Positions 34,249 through 41,905 of a stretch of DNA of 64,000 nt are shown piece after piece. Origin of the DNA: Magnetospirillum moscoviense (GTDB lineage Bacteria; Pseudomonadota; Alphaproteobacteria; Rhodospirillales; Magnetospirillaceae); assembly GCF_001650635.1 (NCBI RefSeq), contig NZ_LWQU01000163.1:62001-126000 (forward strand). The letters are read 5' to 3'. The notes under the pieces are model-generated. The model worked only from the letters and a program-made list of their open reading frames with translations, was not told the DNA's origin and did no database searches. Both the position numbers and the translations under genes were made by a program. Every line of letters starts with the position of its first letter. The first letter of the stretch is position 1.

Positions 34249-35226
34249 CTACTCCTCCGGGTGTTCGTCTTCGATGTGGGAGGCCCGCTTGGCCGCCCAC
34301 ACCAGCCCGCCCAGCACCACCACCGGAGCGATCATGCCCTGGTACAGGCTGTGCTGAATGCCTTCGGACTGGGACGAGTAGGATTGTTCGCGCAGCTCGG
34401 GGTAGCCCAGCTTGGTGAACGACACCGCCGACATGTGGCGGAACTGGGTGCCGGCCACTTCCTTCTCGCCGTAGACATGGTCGAGATACTTGGCGGCCGG
34501 ACGCTCATGGGTGTCGCCCGAGCCGATCACCCGGCGCTCGAACACGTTGGCCTCGCCGGCCTTCATGGCCTTGCGGCGGTTGATTTCCTCGGTAAGCGCC
34601 GGGATGGGGCCGAAGATGGTGGCGCCCGTCGGGCACACCTCGGCGCACATCGGGATCTTGCCCTCGGCCTGGCGATGCTTGCACATCTCGCACTTCATGA
34701 TCTTCGGCGTCGGCGTGTCGAATTCCGACTGCGGCACGCCGAACGGGCACGAGGCGACGCAATAGCGGCAACCGATGCAGGCGTCGGCGTTGTATTCGAC
34801 GATGCCGGTCTGCGGATGCTTGGTCATCGCCGTCACCGGGCAGACCGACACGCAGCTGGGATCGACGCAGTGCATGCACGACTTCTTGATGAAGGCGAAG
34901 CCGTTCTTTTCCTGGTCCTTGGTGTCGGCGGTGCCTTCGGCATAGACCTTGATGACGTTGAAGGTCTTGGGCCCGATGTCCAGGGGGGTATCCCACAGGG
35001 CGTCGGGGGTGCTGACATCGACGGGAAGGTCGTTGGCCTCCTTGCAGCCGGCGACGCAGGCCTTGCAGCCGACGCACAGGGTCGAGTCGTAGAGAAGGCC
35101 CACCGCCTGCGGCGGCATCACCTTGTTCGGGCGGGCCTGGGCCGGAGCCGACACCACCGCCGCTGTCGCCAGCGCGGCGCCGCCTCCGGCAGCCCCTTTC
35201 AGAAAGCTTCGACGCTTGAGCGACAT
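34249..35226 (-). CDS. hybA: HybA-type periplasmic ferredoxin subunit
   Basis: A 325-residue Tat-exported iron-sulfur protein (signal KRRSFLKG near residue 4). Cys sets CVGCKACVAGC, CMHCVDPSCVSVCP, CIGCRYCVASCPFG and CEMCKHR form four [4Fe-4S] sites. A C-terminal anchor helix (near residues 292-312, MIAPVVVLGGLVWAA) holds it to the membrane. It carries electrons from HybO to HybB. Confidence 0.94.
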   Translation of the reverse strand: MSLKRRSFLKGAAGGGAALATAAVVSAPAQARPNKVMPPQAVGLLYDSTLCVGCKACVAGCKEANDLPVDVSTPDALWDTPLDIGPKTFNVIKVYAEGTADTKDQEKNGFAFIKKSCMHCVDPSCVSVCPVTAMTKHPQTGIVEYNADACIGCRYCVASCPFGVPQSEFDTPTPKIMKCEMCKHRQAEGKIPMCAEVCPTGATIFGPIPALTEEINRRKAMKAGEANVFERRVIGSGDTHERPAAKYLDHVYGEKEVAGTQFRHMSAVSFTKLGYPELREQSYSSQSEGIQHSLYQGMIAPVVVLGGLVWAAKRASHIEDEHPEE

Positions 35227-35230
35227 GGGC

Positions 35231-36352
35231 TTACTCGCCGTCCTTGGTTTCCGACTTGCCGAGATTGCCGGCGATCTTCATGCCGGCGCCGACCGCCAGG
35301 CCGGCCACTGCGGCCACCGCGGCGGCCGAGGCCAGCGTGGCGCCGGTGCCCTGCTCCTCGACGATGCGGGGATAGCCGGTCGGCGGGTTGGTCTTGAGGT
35401 CGGCCAAAGCGTGGATCGGCTTTTCGAAGCCGATATGCTTCTCGGTGCAGCCGATGCAGGGATGGCCGGTGCCGACCGGCCACGAGCCGGTGCCGACGTC
35501 GTTGAACAGGATCGACGGGCAGTTGGCATAGGTTTCCGGGCCCTTGCAGCCCAGCTTGTACAGGCAATAGCCCTTCTTGTGGCCGGGATCGCCGAATTCC
35601 AGCGCGAAGCGGCCGGCGTCGAAATGGGCGCGGCGTTCGCAATTGTCGTGGATCAGGCGGCCATAGGCGAAGGTCGGGCGGCCCTTGTCGTCGAGCGCCG
35701 GCAGCTTGCCGAAGGTCAGGAAGTGGACGACGGTGGCCAGGAAGTTATAGGGATTGGGCGGGCAGCCCGGGATGGTGACGATGTCCTTGCGACCCAGCGC
35801 TTCCGCCACGCCGGTCGAGCCGGTCGGATTGGGCGGCGTCGAGGGCATGCCGCCCCACGAGGCGCACGAGCCGATGGCCACCACGGCGGCGGCGTCGGCG
35901 GCGCATTCCTTGGTCAGCTCGAACGAGGTCTGGCCGCCGATCTTGCAATAGATGCCGCCATCCTTCATCGGGATGGCGCCTTCCACCACCAGCAGGTACT
36001 TGCCCTTGTTCTTGGCCATGGCGGCCTTGCGGGCGGCCTCGGCCTGGTGGCCGGCGGCGGCGAACACCGTCTCGTGGTAGTCCAGCGAGATGATGTCGAG
36101 GATCAGCTTGTCCAGCGTCGGATGTTCCGAGCGCAGCAACGATTCGGTGCAGCCGGTGCATTCCTGATGGTGCAGCCAGATCACCGAAGGACGTTCCTTC
36201 TTGGTGATGGCGGCGGCGATCTGGGCATCGGCCCCCTTGGGCAGACCCATGGTGGCGGCCATCGCGGCGCAGAACTTCATGAAGTCGCGGCGCGACACGC
36301 CGAAGCGGGTCTCGATATCGGTTTCGGTTTTCAGGTCGCTGTCGTCGTACAT
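35231..36352 (-). CDS. hybO: NiFe hydrogenase small subunit, ordinary proximal cluster type
   Basis: A 373-residue Tat-exported iron-sulfur subunit (signal SRRDFMKF, RR at 21-22) with a C-terminal anchor helix. The proximal cluster motif is C65-T-G-C68, and further on GSCASWGG. Oxygen-tolerant enzymes carry extra cysteines at these two places (CTCC and CASWGC); both are Gly here, so the proximal cluster is the ordinary [4Fe-4S] form. It is the first gene of a 16-gene operon with a sigma-54 promoter about 105 nt upstream. Confidence 0.96.
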   Translation of the reverse strand: MYDDSDLKTETDIETRFGVSRRDFMKFCAAMAATMGLPKGADAQIAAAITKKERPSVIWLHHQECTGCTESLLRSEHPTLDKLILDIISLDYHETVFAAAGHQAEAARKAAMAKNKGKYLLVVEGAIPMKDGGIYCKIGGQTSFELTKECAADAAAVVAIGSCASWGGMPSTPPNPTGSTGVAEALGRKDIVTIPGCPPNPYNFLATVVHFLTFGKLPALDDKGRPTFAYGRLIHDNCERRAHFDAGRFALEFGDPGHKKGYCLYKLGCKGPETYANCPSILFNDVGTGSWPVGTGHPCIGCTEKHIGFEKPIHALADLKTNPPTGYPRIVEEQGTGATLASAAAVAAVAGLAVGAGMKIAGNLGKSETKDGE

Positions 36353-36466
36353 CGGTCTTCCCCACCTCTCCAGGGCTCGTCTCGTGTCCTGCCCCCGAAA
36401 TCCGTGAATGGGAATTCCGGGGAGAGCAGGCCATGATTCCGGTTCTCGGTTGCCTGCTTCACCATC

Positions 36467-36483
36467 CGCAAAAGCCGTGCCAA
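36467..36483 (-). promoter_or_regulatory. Sigma-54 promoter of the hydrogenase operon
   Basis: Minus-strand TTGGCACGGCTTTTGCG matches the -24/-12 consensus TGGCACG-N4-TTGC; GG and GC are separated by exactly 10 nt. The start of transcription would be near 36456, leaving a leader of about 105 nt before hybO. Hydrogenase operons in several proteobacteria are driven by sigma-54 with HoxA/HupR activators, so the placement is sensible. The 347-nt gap 36353-36699 holds this site and the palindrome at 36602. Confidence 0.8.
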
Positions 36484-36601
36484 CTCGTTCGGGTGGGTGC
36501 GGCGCAGCAAATCGGGGCGGTGATTGGCTCTATCCTGCGCGCCGAACGTTGCTGCATTGCGTGTGGTGCATGGCTGGGGCGGTGGAAGGGTAAAAACATT
36601 G

Positions 36602-36617
36602 TTTCCATCGATGGAAA
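36602..36617. promoter_or_regulatory. Perfect 16-bp palindrome upstream of the hyb promoter
   Basis: TTTCCATCGATGGAAA is fully self-complementary. It lies about 120 nt upstream of the sigma-54 site (for hybO) and 83 nt upstream of the divergent EF-hand gene ATG. The distance suits an enhancer-type activator site for the sigma-54 promoter, or an operator for the other gene. The bound protein is unknown. Confidence 0.45.
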
Positions 36618-36699
36618 GTAACTATCCAATTGCGGCGGATGGACGGACGTCGTTGCCGGGTGTAGCCTCGGTTGCATCACGCTTGCGGGAGGGGGAATC

Positions 36700-38856
36700 A
36701 TGACCAGCGCGACATCGTCCCATACCTGGCGATTTTTCCGGGCCGGCGGTTTCGATCAGGTCCGCATCGATAGCGGCGCCGACCTCTTGGCCCTGGACCG
36801 GCTGGATCAGAAATTGTGGGTGGCCCTGGCCTGTCCGGCCGCCGGGATCGAGTTCGATGCCAAGGCGCTGGCGATCCTGGACAGCGACAAGGACGGCCGC
36901 ATCCGCGCCGCCGAGATCCTGGACGCGGTGGCCTGGCTGAAATCGGTGCTGAAGGACCCGGAAGAACTGGTCCGTCCCGGCGACGAGCTGGCGCTGGCCG
37001 CCATCGACGAAACCTCACCCGAGGGGGCGCGGGTACTGGCCTCGGCCCGGCGCATCCTGTCGAACCTGGGCAAGGCCGGTGCCGACACCATCGCCCTGGC
37101 CGACACCCAGGATACCGGCCGCATCTTCGCCCAGACCCAGTTCAACGGCGACGGCGTGATCCCGCCCGAGGCGGCCGAGGATGCCGAGACCAAGGCCTTG
37201 ATCGCCGACATCGTCACCTGCCTGGGCGGCGTGCCCGACCGTTCGGGGGCCACCGGCATCGACCAGCCGATGGTCGATTCCTTCTATGGCGAGATCGAGG
37301 CCTTGGCGACCTGGCTGGACCAAGGCGGCGCCGCCGCCCTGGCCGGGCTGGGCGACGACAGCGCCGCCGCCGGCGAGGCGTTGGAAGCGGTGCGCGACAA
37401 GATCGACGGCTTCTTCCTGCGCTGCAATTTGGCCGCCTATAGCGATGGCGCGGCCCAATCGGTCAACCCGGCGGCCGAGACCTTCGCGCCGCTGACCGGC
37501 CTGAACACCGCCGATGCCGTCGCCCTGCTCGCACCCTTGCCGCTGGCCGCCTTGTCGGCCGGGGCGGCGCTGCCGTTGGGCGACGGTCTGAACCCGGCCT
37601 GGGTGGGCGCGGTGCGCAGCTTCGCCGATCGGGTGGTGACGCCGCTTCTGGGGGCGCGCACCCACCTGACCGAGGCCGAATGGACCGACATCAAGGAACG
37701 CTTCGCCGACCATGCCGCCTGGCGGGCGGCCAAGCCGGCGACCCGGGTCGAGCAATTGGGCAATACCCGGGTGCTGGCCCTGAAGGGCTGCACCGGCAAG
37801 GCCTTGCTGGAATCGCTGATCGCCCAGGACAAGGCCCTGGAGGCCGAGGCCGCCGCCATCGACGCCGTCGAGAAGCTGGTGGTCTTAAGGCTGCACCTTT
37901 ACCGGCTGGTCAACAATTTCGTCAGCTTCCGCGACTTCTATACCCGCAAGCGCAAGGCGATCTTCCAGGCCGGCACCTTGTTCCTGGACAGCCGTTCGGC
38001 CGAACTGTGCGTCCGCGTCGATGACGTCACCCGCCATGCCGCGCTGGCGACGCTGAGCCGGATCTATCTGGTCTATTGCGAGTGCCAGCGTCGCGGCACC
38101 AACGAGAAGATGACGGTGATGGCCGGCTTCACCTCGGGCGAGTCGGACCAGTTGATGGTCGGGCGCAACGGCGTGTTCTACGACCGCAAGGGCCATGACT
38201 GGGACGCGACCATCGTGCGCATCGTCGAACACCCGATCAGCATGCGCCAGGCCTTCTGGTCGCCCTATAAGCAATTGGGCCGCTTCGTCGGCGCGCAGGT
38301 CGAGAAGATGGCCGCCGCCCGCGCCCGAGCCTCGGAGGCGCAGATGCAGGCCCAGGCCATCGGCGCGGCGGCGTCGGGCAAGGCGCCGCCGCCCAAGCCG
38401 GCCGAGGCGCCGTTCGATGTCGGCCGTTTCGCCGGCATCTTCGCCGCCATCGGTCTGGCGGTCGGTGCCATCGGCACCGCCATCGCCTCGGTGATCACCG
38501 GCTTTCTGCGCCTGCCATGGTGGCAGATGCCGCTGGCCCTGTTCGGTCTGGTGCTGCTCGTTTCCGGCCCCAGCATGGTGATCGCCTATATGAAGCTGCG
38601 CCAGCGCAGCCTGGCCCCGATTCTGGATGCCACCGGCTGGGCGGTCAACGCGCGCGCCACCATCAACATCCCGTTCGGCGGGTCGCTGACCCAGGTCGCC
38701 CACCTGCCGGCCGGGGCCGAGCGCTCGCTGGCCGACCCCTTCGCCGAACGGCGCCGTCCGTGGGGGCTTTACCTGTTGCTGACCCTGGGGGCGGCGGCGG
38801 CGGCCTTTGCCTTGTGGAAGCTGGGTTTGCCCGCCAGCCTGTGGCCGCGACCCTAA
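36700..38856 (+). CDS. Large hypothetical protein with EF-hand-like loops and C-terminal membrane helices
   Basis: A 718-residue protein I do not recognise. Two EF-hand-like loops lie in the N-terminal third: DSDKDGRIRAAE (near residue 61) and a weaker FNGDGVIPPEAA (near 148). A long helical middle follows, with a KRKAIFQAGTLFLDSR region near 425, then a Pro/Ala linker (near 555-570) and helices near 577-600, 608-630 and 690-708. It resembles a soluble calcium-responsive or scaffold domain on a membrane anchor. ATG at 36700 has GGGAGGGGG. It is divergent from the hydrogenase operon and shares its 347-nt control region. Confidence 0.7.
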   Translation: MTSATSSHTWRFFRAGGFDQVRIDSGADLLALDRLDQKLWVALACPAAGIEFDAKALAILDSDKDGRIRAAEILDAVAWLKSVLKDPEELVRPGDELALAAIDETSPEGARVLASARRILSNLGKAGADTIALADTQDTGRIFAQTQFNGDGVIPPEAAEDAETKALIADIVTCLGGVPDRSGATGIDQPMVDSFYGEIEALATWLDQGGAAALAGLGDDSAAAGEALEAVRDKIDGFFLRCNLAAYSDGAAQSVNPAAETFAPLTGLNTADAVALLAPLPLAALSAGAALPLGDGLNPAWVGAVRSFADRVVTPLLGARTHLTEAEWTDIKERFADHAAWRAAKPATRVEQLGNTRVLALKGCTGKALLESLIAQDKALEAEAAAIDAVEKLVVLRLHLYRLVNNFVSFRDFYTRKRKAIFQAGTLFLDSRSAELCVRVDDVTRHAALATLSRIYLVYCECQRRGTNEKMTVMAGFTSGESDQLMVGRNGVFYDRKGHDWDATIVRIVEHPISMRQAFWSPYKQLGRFVGAQVEKMAAARARASEAQMQAQAIGAAASGKAPPPKPAEAPFDVGRFAGIFAAIGLAVGAIGTAIASVITGFLRLPWWQMPLALFGLVLLVSGPSMVIAYMKLRQRSLAPILDATGWAVNARATINIPFGGSLTQVAHLPAGAERSLADPFAERRRPWGLYLLLTLGAAAAAFALWKLGLPASLWPRP

Positions 38857-38968
38857 TACCTGTCCATATGGAAGCCCATACGTCCAACATCTGGAGTTTA
38901 GTTTTCCAAATGACTTATCCTGTCCAGGTTAGGCGATAGGCTGTTGGGGCGGCCGCAGGAGTTCATGG

Positions 38969-40228
38969 ATGGGTTTGGAAACCGTTGCCGTCGATCTGTG
39001 GGTCGCGGCCGGGACTGTCGTGTCGGCTTTCTGGGTCGGCCTTCACCGGGGTAGGAAGGGTCGGGGCGGCCGCCGTCAACAAGATGCCGAACGTCTTCAC
39101 GTCGAAGCCGAGTTGCGCGCCAACGCCGCCCGCTTGCGGATGATGCTGGAAACCACCGCCGAGGGGGTGATCGGCATCGACGACGAGGTCCGGGTGATGT
39201 TCGCCAACCGCGCCGCCGTGCAGATCCTGGGCTGGTCGCAATCGGGCGAGTTGATGGGGCAGCCTGCCGGCGACGTTCTGGGGCACCGGTTGAGCGACGG
39301 TTCGTCCTGCGACGGCGATTTGTGCGCCATCCGTCGCACCCTGGTCGACAGCGAGACCAGGCGCGTTTCCAACGAAACCTTCCGCAAGGCCTCGGGCCGG
39401 CAGATCGCGGTGGAGTATGTCAGCTCGCCCCTGGTGGTCGAGGGCATCACCATCGGCGCCGTCGTCGCCTTCCACGACATCAGCGACCGCAAACGCCTGG
39501 AAGAGGATCTGCGCCGGTCCCATGCCGAACTGGAACAGTTCGCCTATGTCACCAGCCACGATCTGCGCCAGCCCTTGCGCATGGTGTCGTCCTATCTGGC
39601 ACTGATCAGGAAGCGCCTGGACGACCGGTTGGGCGACGACGAACGGGAATTCATCGGCTATGCCGTCGATGGCGCCAAGCGCATGGACGCGCTGATCCTG
39701 GACCTGCTGGACTATTCGCGGGTCGGCCACGACCAGTCGCGCGACACCGTGGCGTTGGCCGAGGTGATCGAGGACGTCCGCCACAATCTGTCGGTCACCC
39801 TGGCCGATTGCGGCGGCCGGTTGAATGTGGCGGACGACCTTCCGGACGTTGACGGCAACCGAATGGAACTGATGCGCCTGTTCCAGAACCTGATCGGCAA
39901 CGCCTTGAAATACCGCCACCCCGAGCGTGTACCCGAGGTGGCGGTCGGTTGGCGCGACGATGGCCAGGAATGGGTGGTGTGGGTAGAAGACAATGGTGTC
40001 GGTATCGCGGCTTGCGACCACGAGCGGGCCTTTCGCATCTTCCAGCGCTTGGCGGCAAGCCGTCAGGTCGAGGGTACCGGCATCGGCCTGGCCATCTGCC
40101 GCAAGATCGTCGACCATCATGACGGGCGCATCTGGATCGAGTCCGAGATGGACCAAGGTACGCGCATGCTGGTAGCCTTCCCCAAGCATGGCCTGCGCCG
40201 GTCCCCGGTCGCCGCCCTTAACGCCTGA
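38969..40228 (+). CDS. PAS-domain sensor histidine kinase
   Basis: A 419-residue kinase. A short hydrophobic N-terminus (residues 8-24) may be a membrane anchor. A PAS domain follows near residues 50-170 (AEGVIGIDDEVRVMFANRAA, ending VVAFHDISDRKR). The H-box FAYVTSHDLRQPLRMVSSYL near 192 is of the phytochrome-kinase type, the N-box is NLIGNALKYRHPE, and G-boxes are VEDNGVGI and GTGIGLAICRKIV. AGGAG precedes the ATG. No response regulator is directly adjacent. Confidence 0.88.
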   Translation: MGLETVAVDLWVAAGTVVSAFWVGLHRGRKGRGGRRQQDAERLHVEAELRANAARLRMMLETTAEGVIGIDDEVRVMFANRAAVQILGWSQSGELMGQPAGDVLGHRLSDGSSCDGDLCAIRRTLVDSETRRVSNETFRKASGRQIAVEYVSSPLVVEGITIGAVVAFHDISDRKRLEEDLRRSHAELEQFAYVTSHDLRQPLRMVSSYLALIRKRLDDRLGDDEREFIGYAVDGAKRMDALILDLLDYSRVGHDQSRDTVALAEVIEDVRHNLSVTLADCGGRLNVADDLPDVDGNRMELMRLFQNLIGNALKYRHPERVPEVAVGWRDDGQEWVVWVEDNGVGIAACDHERAFRIFQRLAASRQVEGTGIGLAICRKIVDHHDGRIWIESEMDQGTRMLVAFPKHGLRRSPVAALNA

Positions 40229-40312
40229 TGCAGGGCGGGGGTTGATCTGGGGGCGCGGGCCTTGTAAACCGCATGACCACTGACGGTCACGCCCGCGCGC
40301 CCTGACGAGTTG

Positions 40313-41842
40313 ATGAGCACATCCGACGATCCCCGCGACCGCTTCAAGCGCCCATTGGACAGAACGGCCCGGAACCTGCCTGCCAGGGTTCCCGTGCCGG
40401 TGCCCGATCCGGCCAAGGACGACCACGGCCAACCGGGCGGTTTGGCCCGCCTGCTGGGCGCGGTGGCCAAGATGCTGCAACCCAAGCCGGCCGACGGGCC
40501 GCAGGCGCTTCACCCCATCGAGCCGGCGGCCGAGCCGCCGGTCTATACCGTGCTGGTGGCGGCGATGGTGGGCGACAGCGCCGATGGCGCCGCCTCGCTG
40601 GCCTTGTTCAAGATGCTGGATTCCCGCCCGGCCCTGAAGGTCAAGCCGCTGCCCCGGCCGTTCCAGTTGGACAGCCTGGACGATCCGGTCCAGGTCGCCG
40701 GCCTGGTCACCAACGCCCGCCATGCCGTCGCCGACGAGGCCGCCGACCTGCTGGTGTGGGGCGAGGTGTTGAAGGAAGGCTATCGCCTGCGGCTGGTGGG
40801 CGCCAACCTGCCCGACGAGGAAAAGGCCGGGGCATTCGGTCCGACCACCCGCATCGACCTGCCGATGAACCTGGGTGAGCCGCAATCGAATCTGTTGTAC
40901 GCCGCCTGCCTGGCTGCCGCCGACCCGGCGACCGAGGTCCAGCGCGCCGCCATCCGCCGTTTGCTGCCGCCGGCCGTCACCGTGCTGGAACCGCTGGCGG
41001 CCAAGCCGCCGGTCGCCCTGGCCATGAACCAGCAGCGCACCGTGCAGTTGGTATTCGGCCATCTGTGTGCCGCCTGCGCCCAGGTGGTGGTGCCCTCGCA
41101 ATCGGGCGAATGGTTCAAGAAATCGGTCGATGCCTATCGTGCCGCCGAAAAGCGGCTGGCCCGCACCGATCCCGGTTGGGAAGCCGGCCTGATCAACAAG
41201 CATCTGGCCGCCGTGCTGACCACCTGGGCCGAGAAGTCGAAGGAAGACGCCCGCGCCCATCTGGAAGAGGCGGTCAAGCATTGGCGCGTCGCCTCGGAAA
41301 GCCTGAACCGGGCCACCATGCCGCAGGAATGGGCGGCGGTGCAGACCCGGATGGGGGTGGCGCTTTACCGCCTGGACCTGTTGACCGGCGACAGCGACCT
41401 GCTGCGCGAAGCCTTGAACGTCCTGCAGGCCGCCTTGCAGGTGCATACCCGCCACGAGGCGCCGCAGCGCTGGTCCGATGTCATGAACACCATCGCGCAG
41501 GTGCTTGAGGTCTATGGCGACCAGATGAAGAATCCCGACGTGTTGAAGCGGGCGGTCGATACCTGCCACACCGTCCTGGAGGTCCGCACCCGCGAGCGCA
41601 CGCCGCTGGCCTGGGCCTCGACCGCCAATACCCTGGGATCGGCCTTGTTCCTGCTGGACCGCCATGGCGGCGGCGGCACCCATCTGGCCGAGGCGGAAGT
41701 GGTGCTGGCGGGTGCGCTGGAGGTGTTCCAGGCCTATGGCGCCAAGGGCCCGGCCCAGGTGGCCGCCCGCAACCTGGCCCATGTCCGCAAGCTGGCCGAA
41801 GACCGCAAAAGCCGCGCCGTCATCGATCCGGGGTGGAAATAG
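40313..41842 (+). CDS. Hypothetical protein with TPR-like helical repeats
   Basis: A 509-residue protein. A basic Pro-rich N-terminus (1-75) leads to an alpha/beta region near 80-250 (VLVAAMVGDSADGAASLALFKML, DLLVWGEVLKEGYRLRLVG) that recalls a nucleotide- or TolB-like fold. The last 240 residues are Ala-rich helices of TPR type, with repeated WADVMNTxAxVL-like units (RWSDVMNTIAQVLEVYG, AWASTANTLGSALFLLD). No signal peptide is seen. It follows the histidine kinase by 84 nt with a GC-rich inverted repeat between them. Confidence 0.65.
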   Translation: MSTSDDPRDRFKRPLDRTARNLPARVPVPVPDPAKDDHGQPGGLARLLGAVAKMLQPKPADGPQALHPIEPAAEPPVYTVLVAAMVGDSADGAASLALFKMLDSRPALKVKPLPRPFQLDSLDDPVQVAGLVTNARHAVADEAADLLVWGEVLKEGYRLRLVGANLPDEEKAGAFGPTTRIDLPMNLGEPQSNLLYAACLAAADPATEVQRAAIRRLLPPAVTVLEPLAAKPPVALAMNQQRTVQLVFGHLCAACAQVVVPSQSGEWFKKSVDAYRAAEKRLARTDPGWEAGLINKHLAAVLTTWAEKSKEDARAHLEEAVKHWRVASESLNRATMPQEWAAVQTRMGVALYRLDLLTGDSDLLREALNVLQAALQVHTRHEAPQRWSDVMNTIAQVLEVYGDQMKNPDVLKRAVDTCHTVLEVRTRERTPLAWASTANTLGSALFLLDRHGGGGTHLAEAEVVLAGALEVFQAYGAKGPAQVAARNLAHVRKLAEDRKSRAVIDPGWK

Positions 41843-41847
41843 CGGGT

Positions 41848-41864
41848 TGATTAAAAATTAATCA
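41848..41864. promoter_or_regulatory. AT-rich inverted repeat before the ammonium transporter-GGDEF gene
   Basis: TGATTAA-AAA-TTAATCA is a perfect 7-bp inverted repeat in an AT-rich patch between the TPR gene and the transporter gene. It could be an operator or part of a terminator for the upstream gene; no T-run follows. Its role is unknown. Confidence 0.4.
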
Positions 41865-41905
41865 TATAGCCATACTGACTTAGTATTAAGCAGAGCGGAG
41901 TTCGC

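Noticed and set aside
31381-35397. A 1338-codon open frame opposite the hydrogenase genes.
   Set aside because: It is an antisense shadow caused by GC-rich codon use; hybC, hybB and hybA on the other strand have full family signatures.
38963-41782. A 939-codon open frame opposite the kinase and TPR genes.
   Set aside because: Antisense shadow; the plus-strand genes carry kinase motifs and good ribosome sites.
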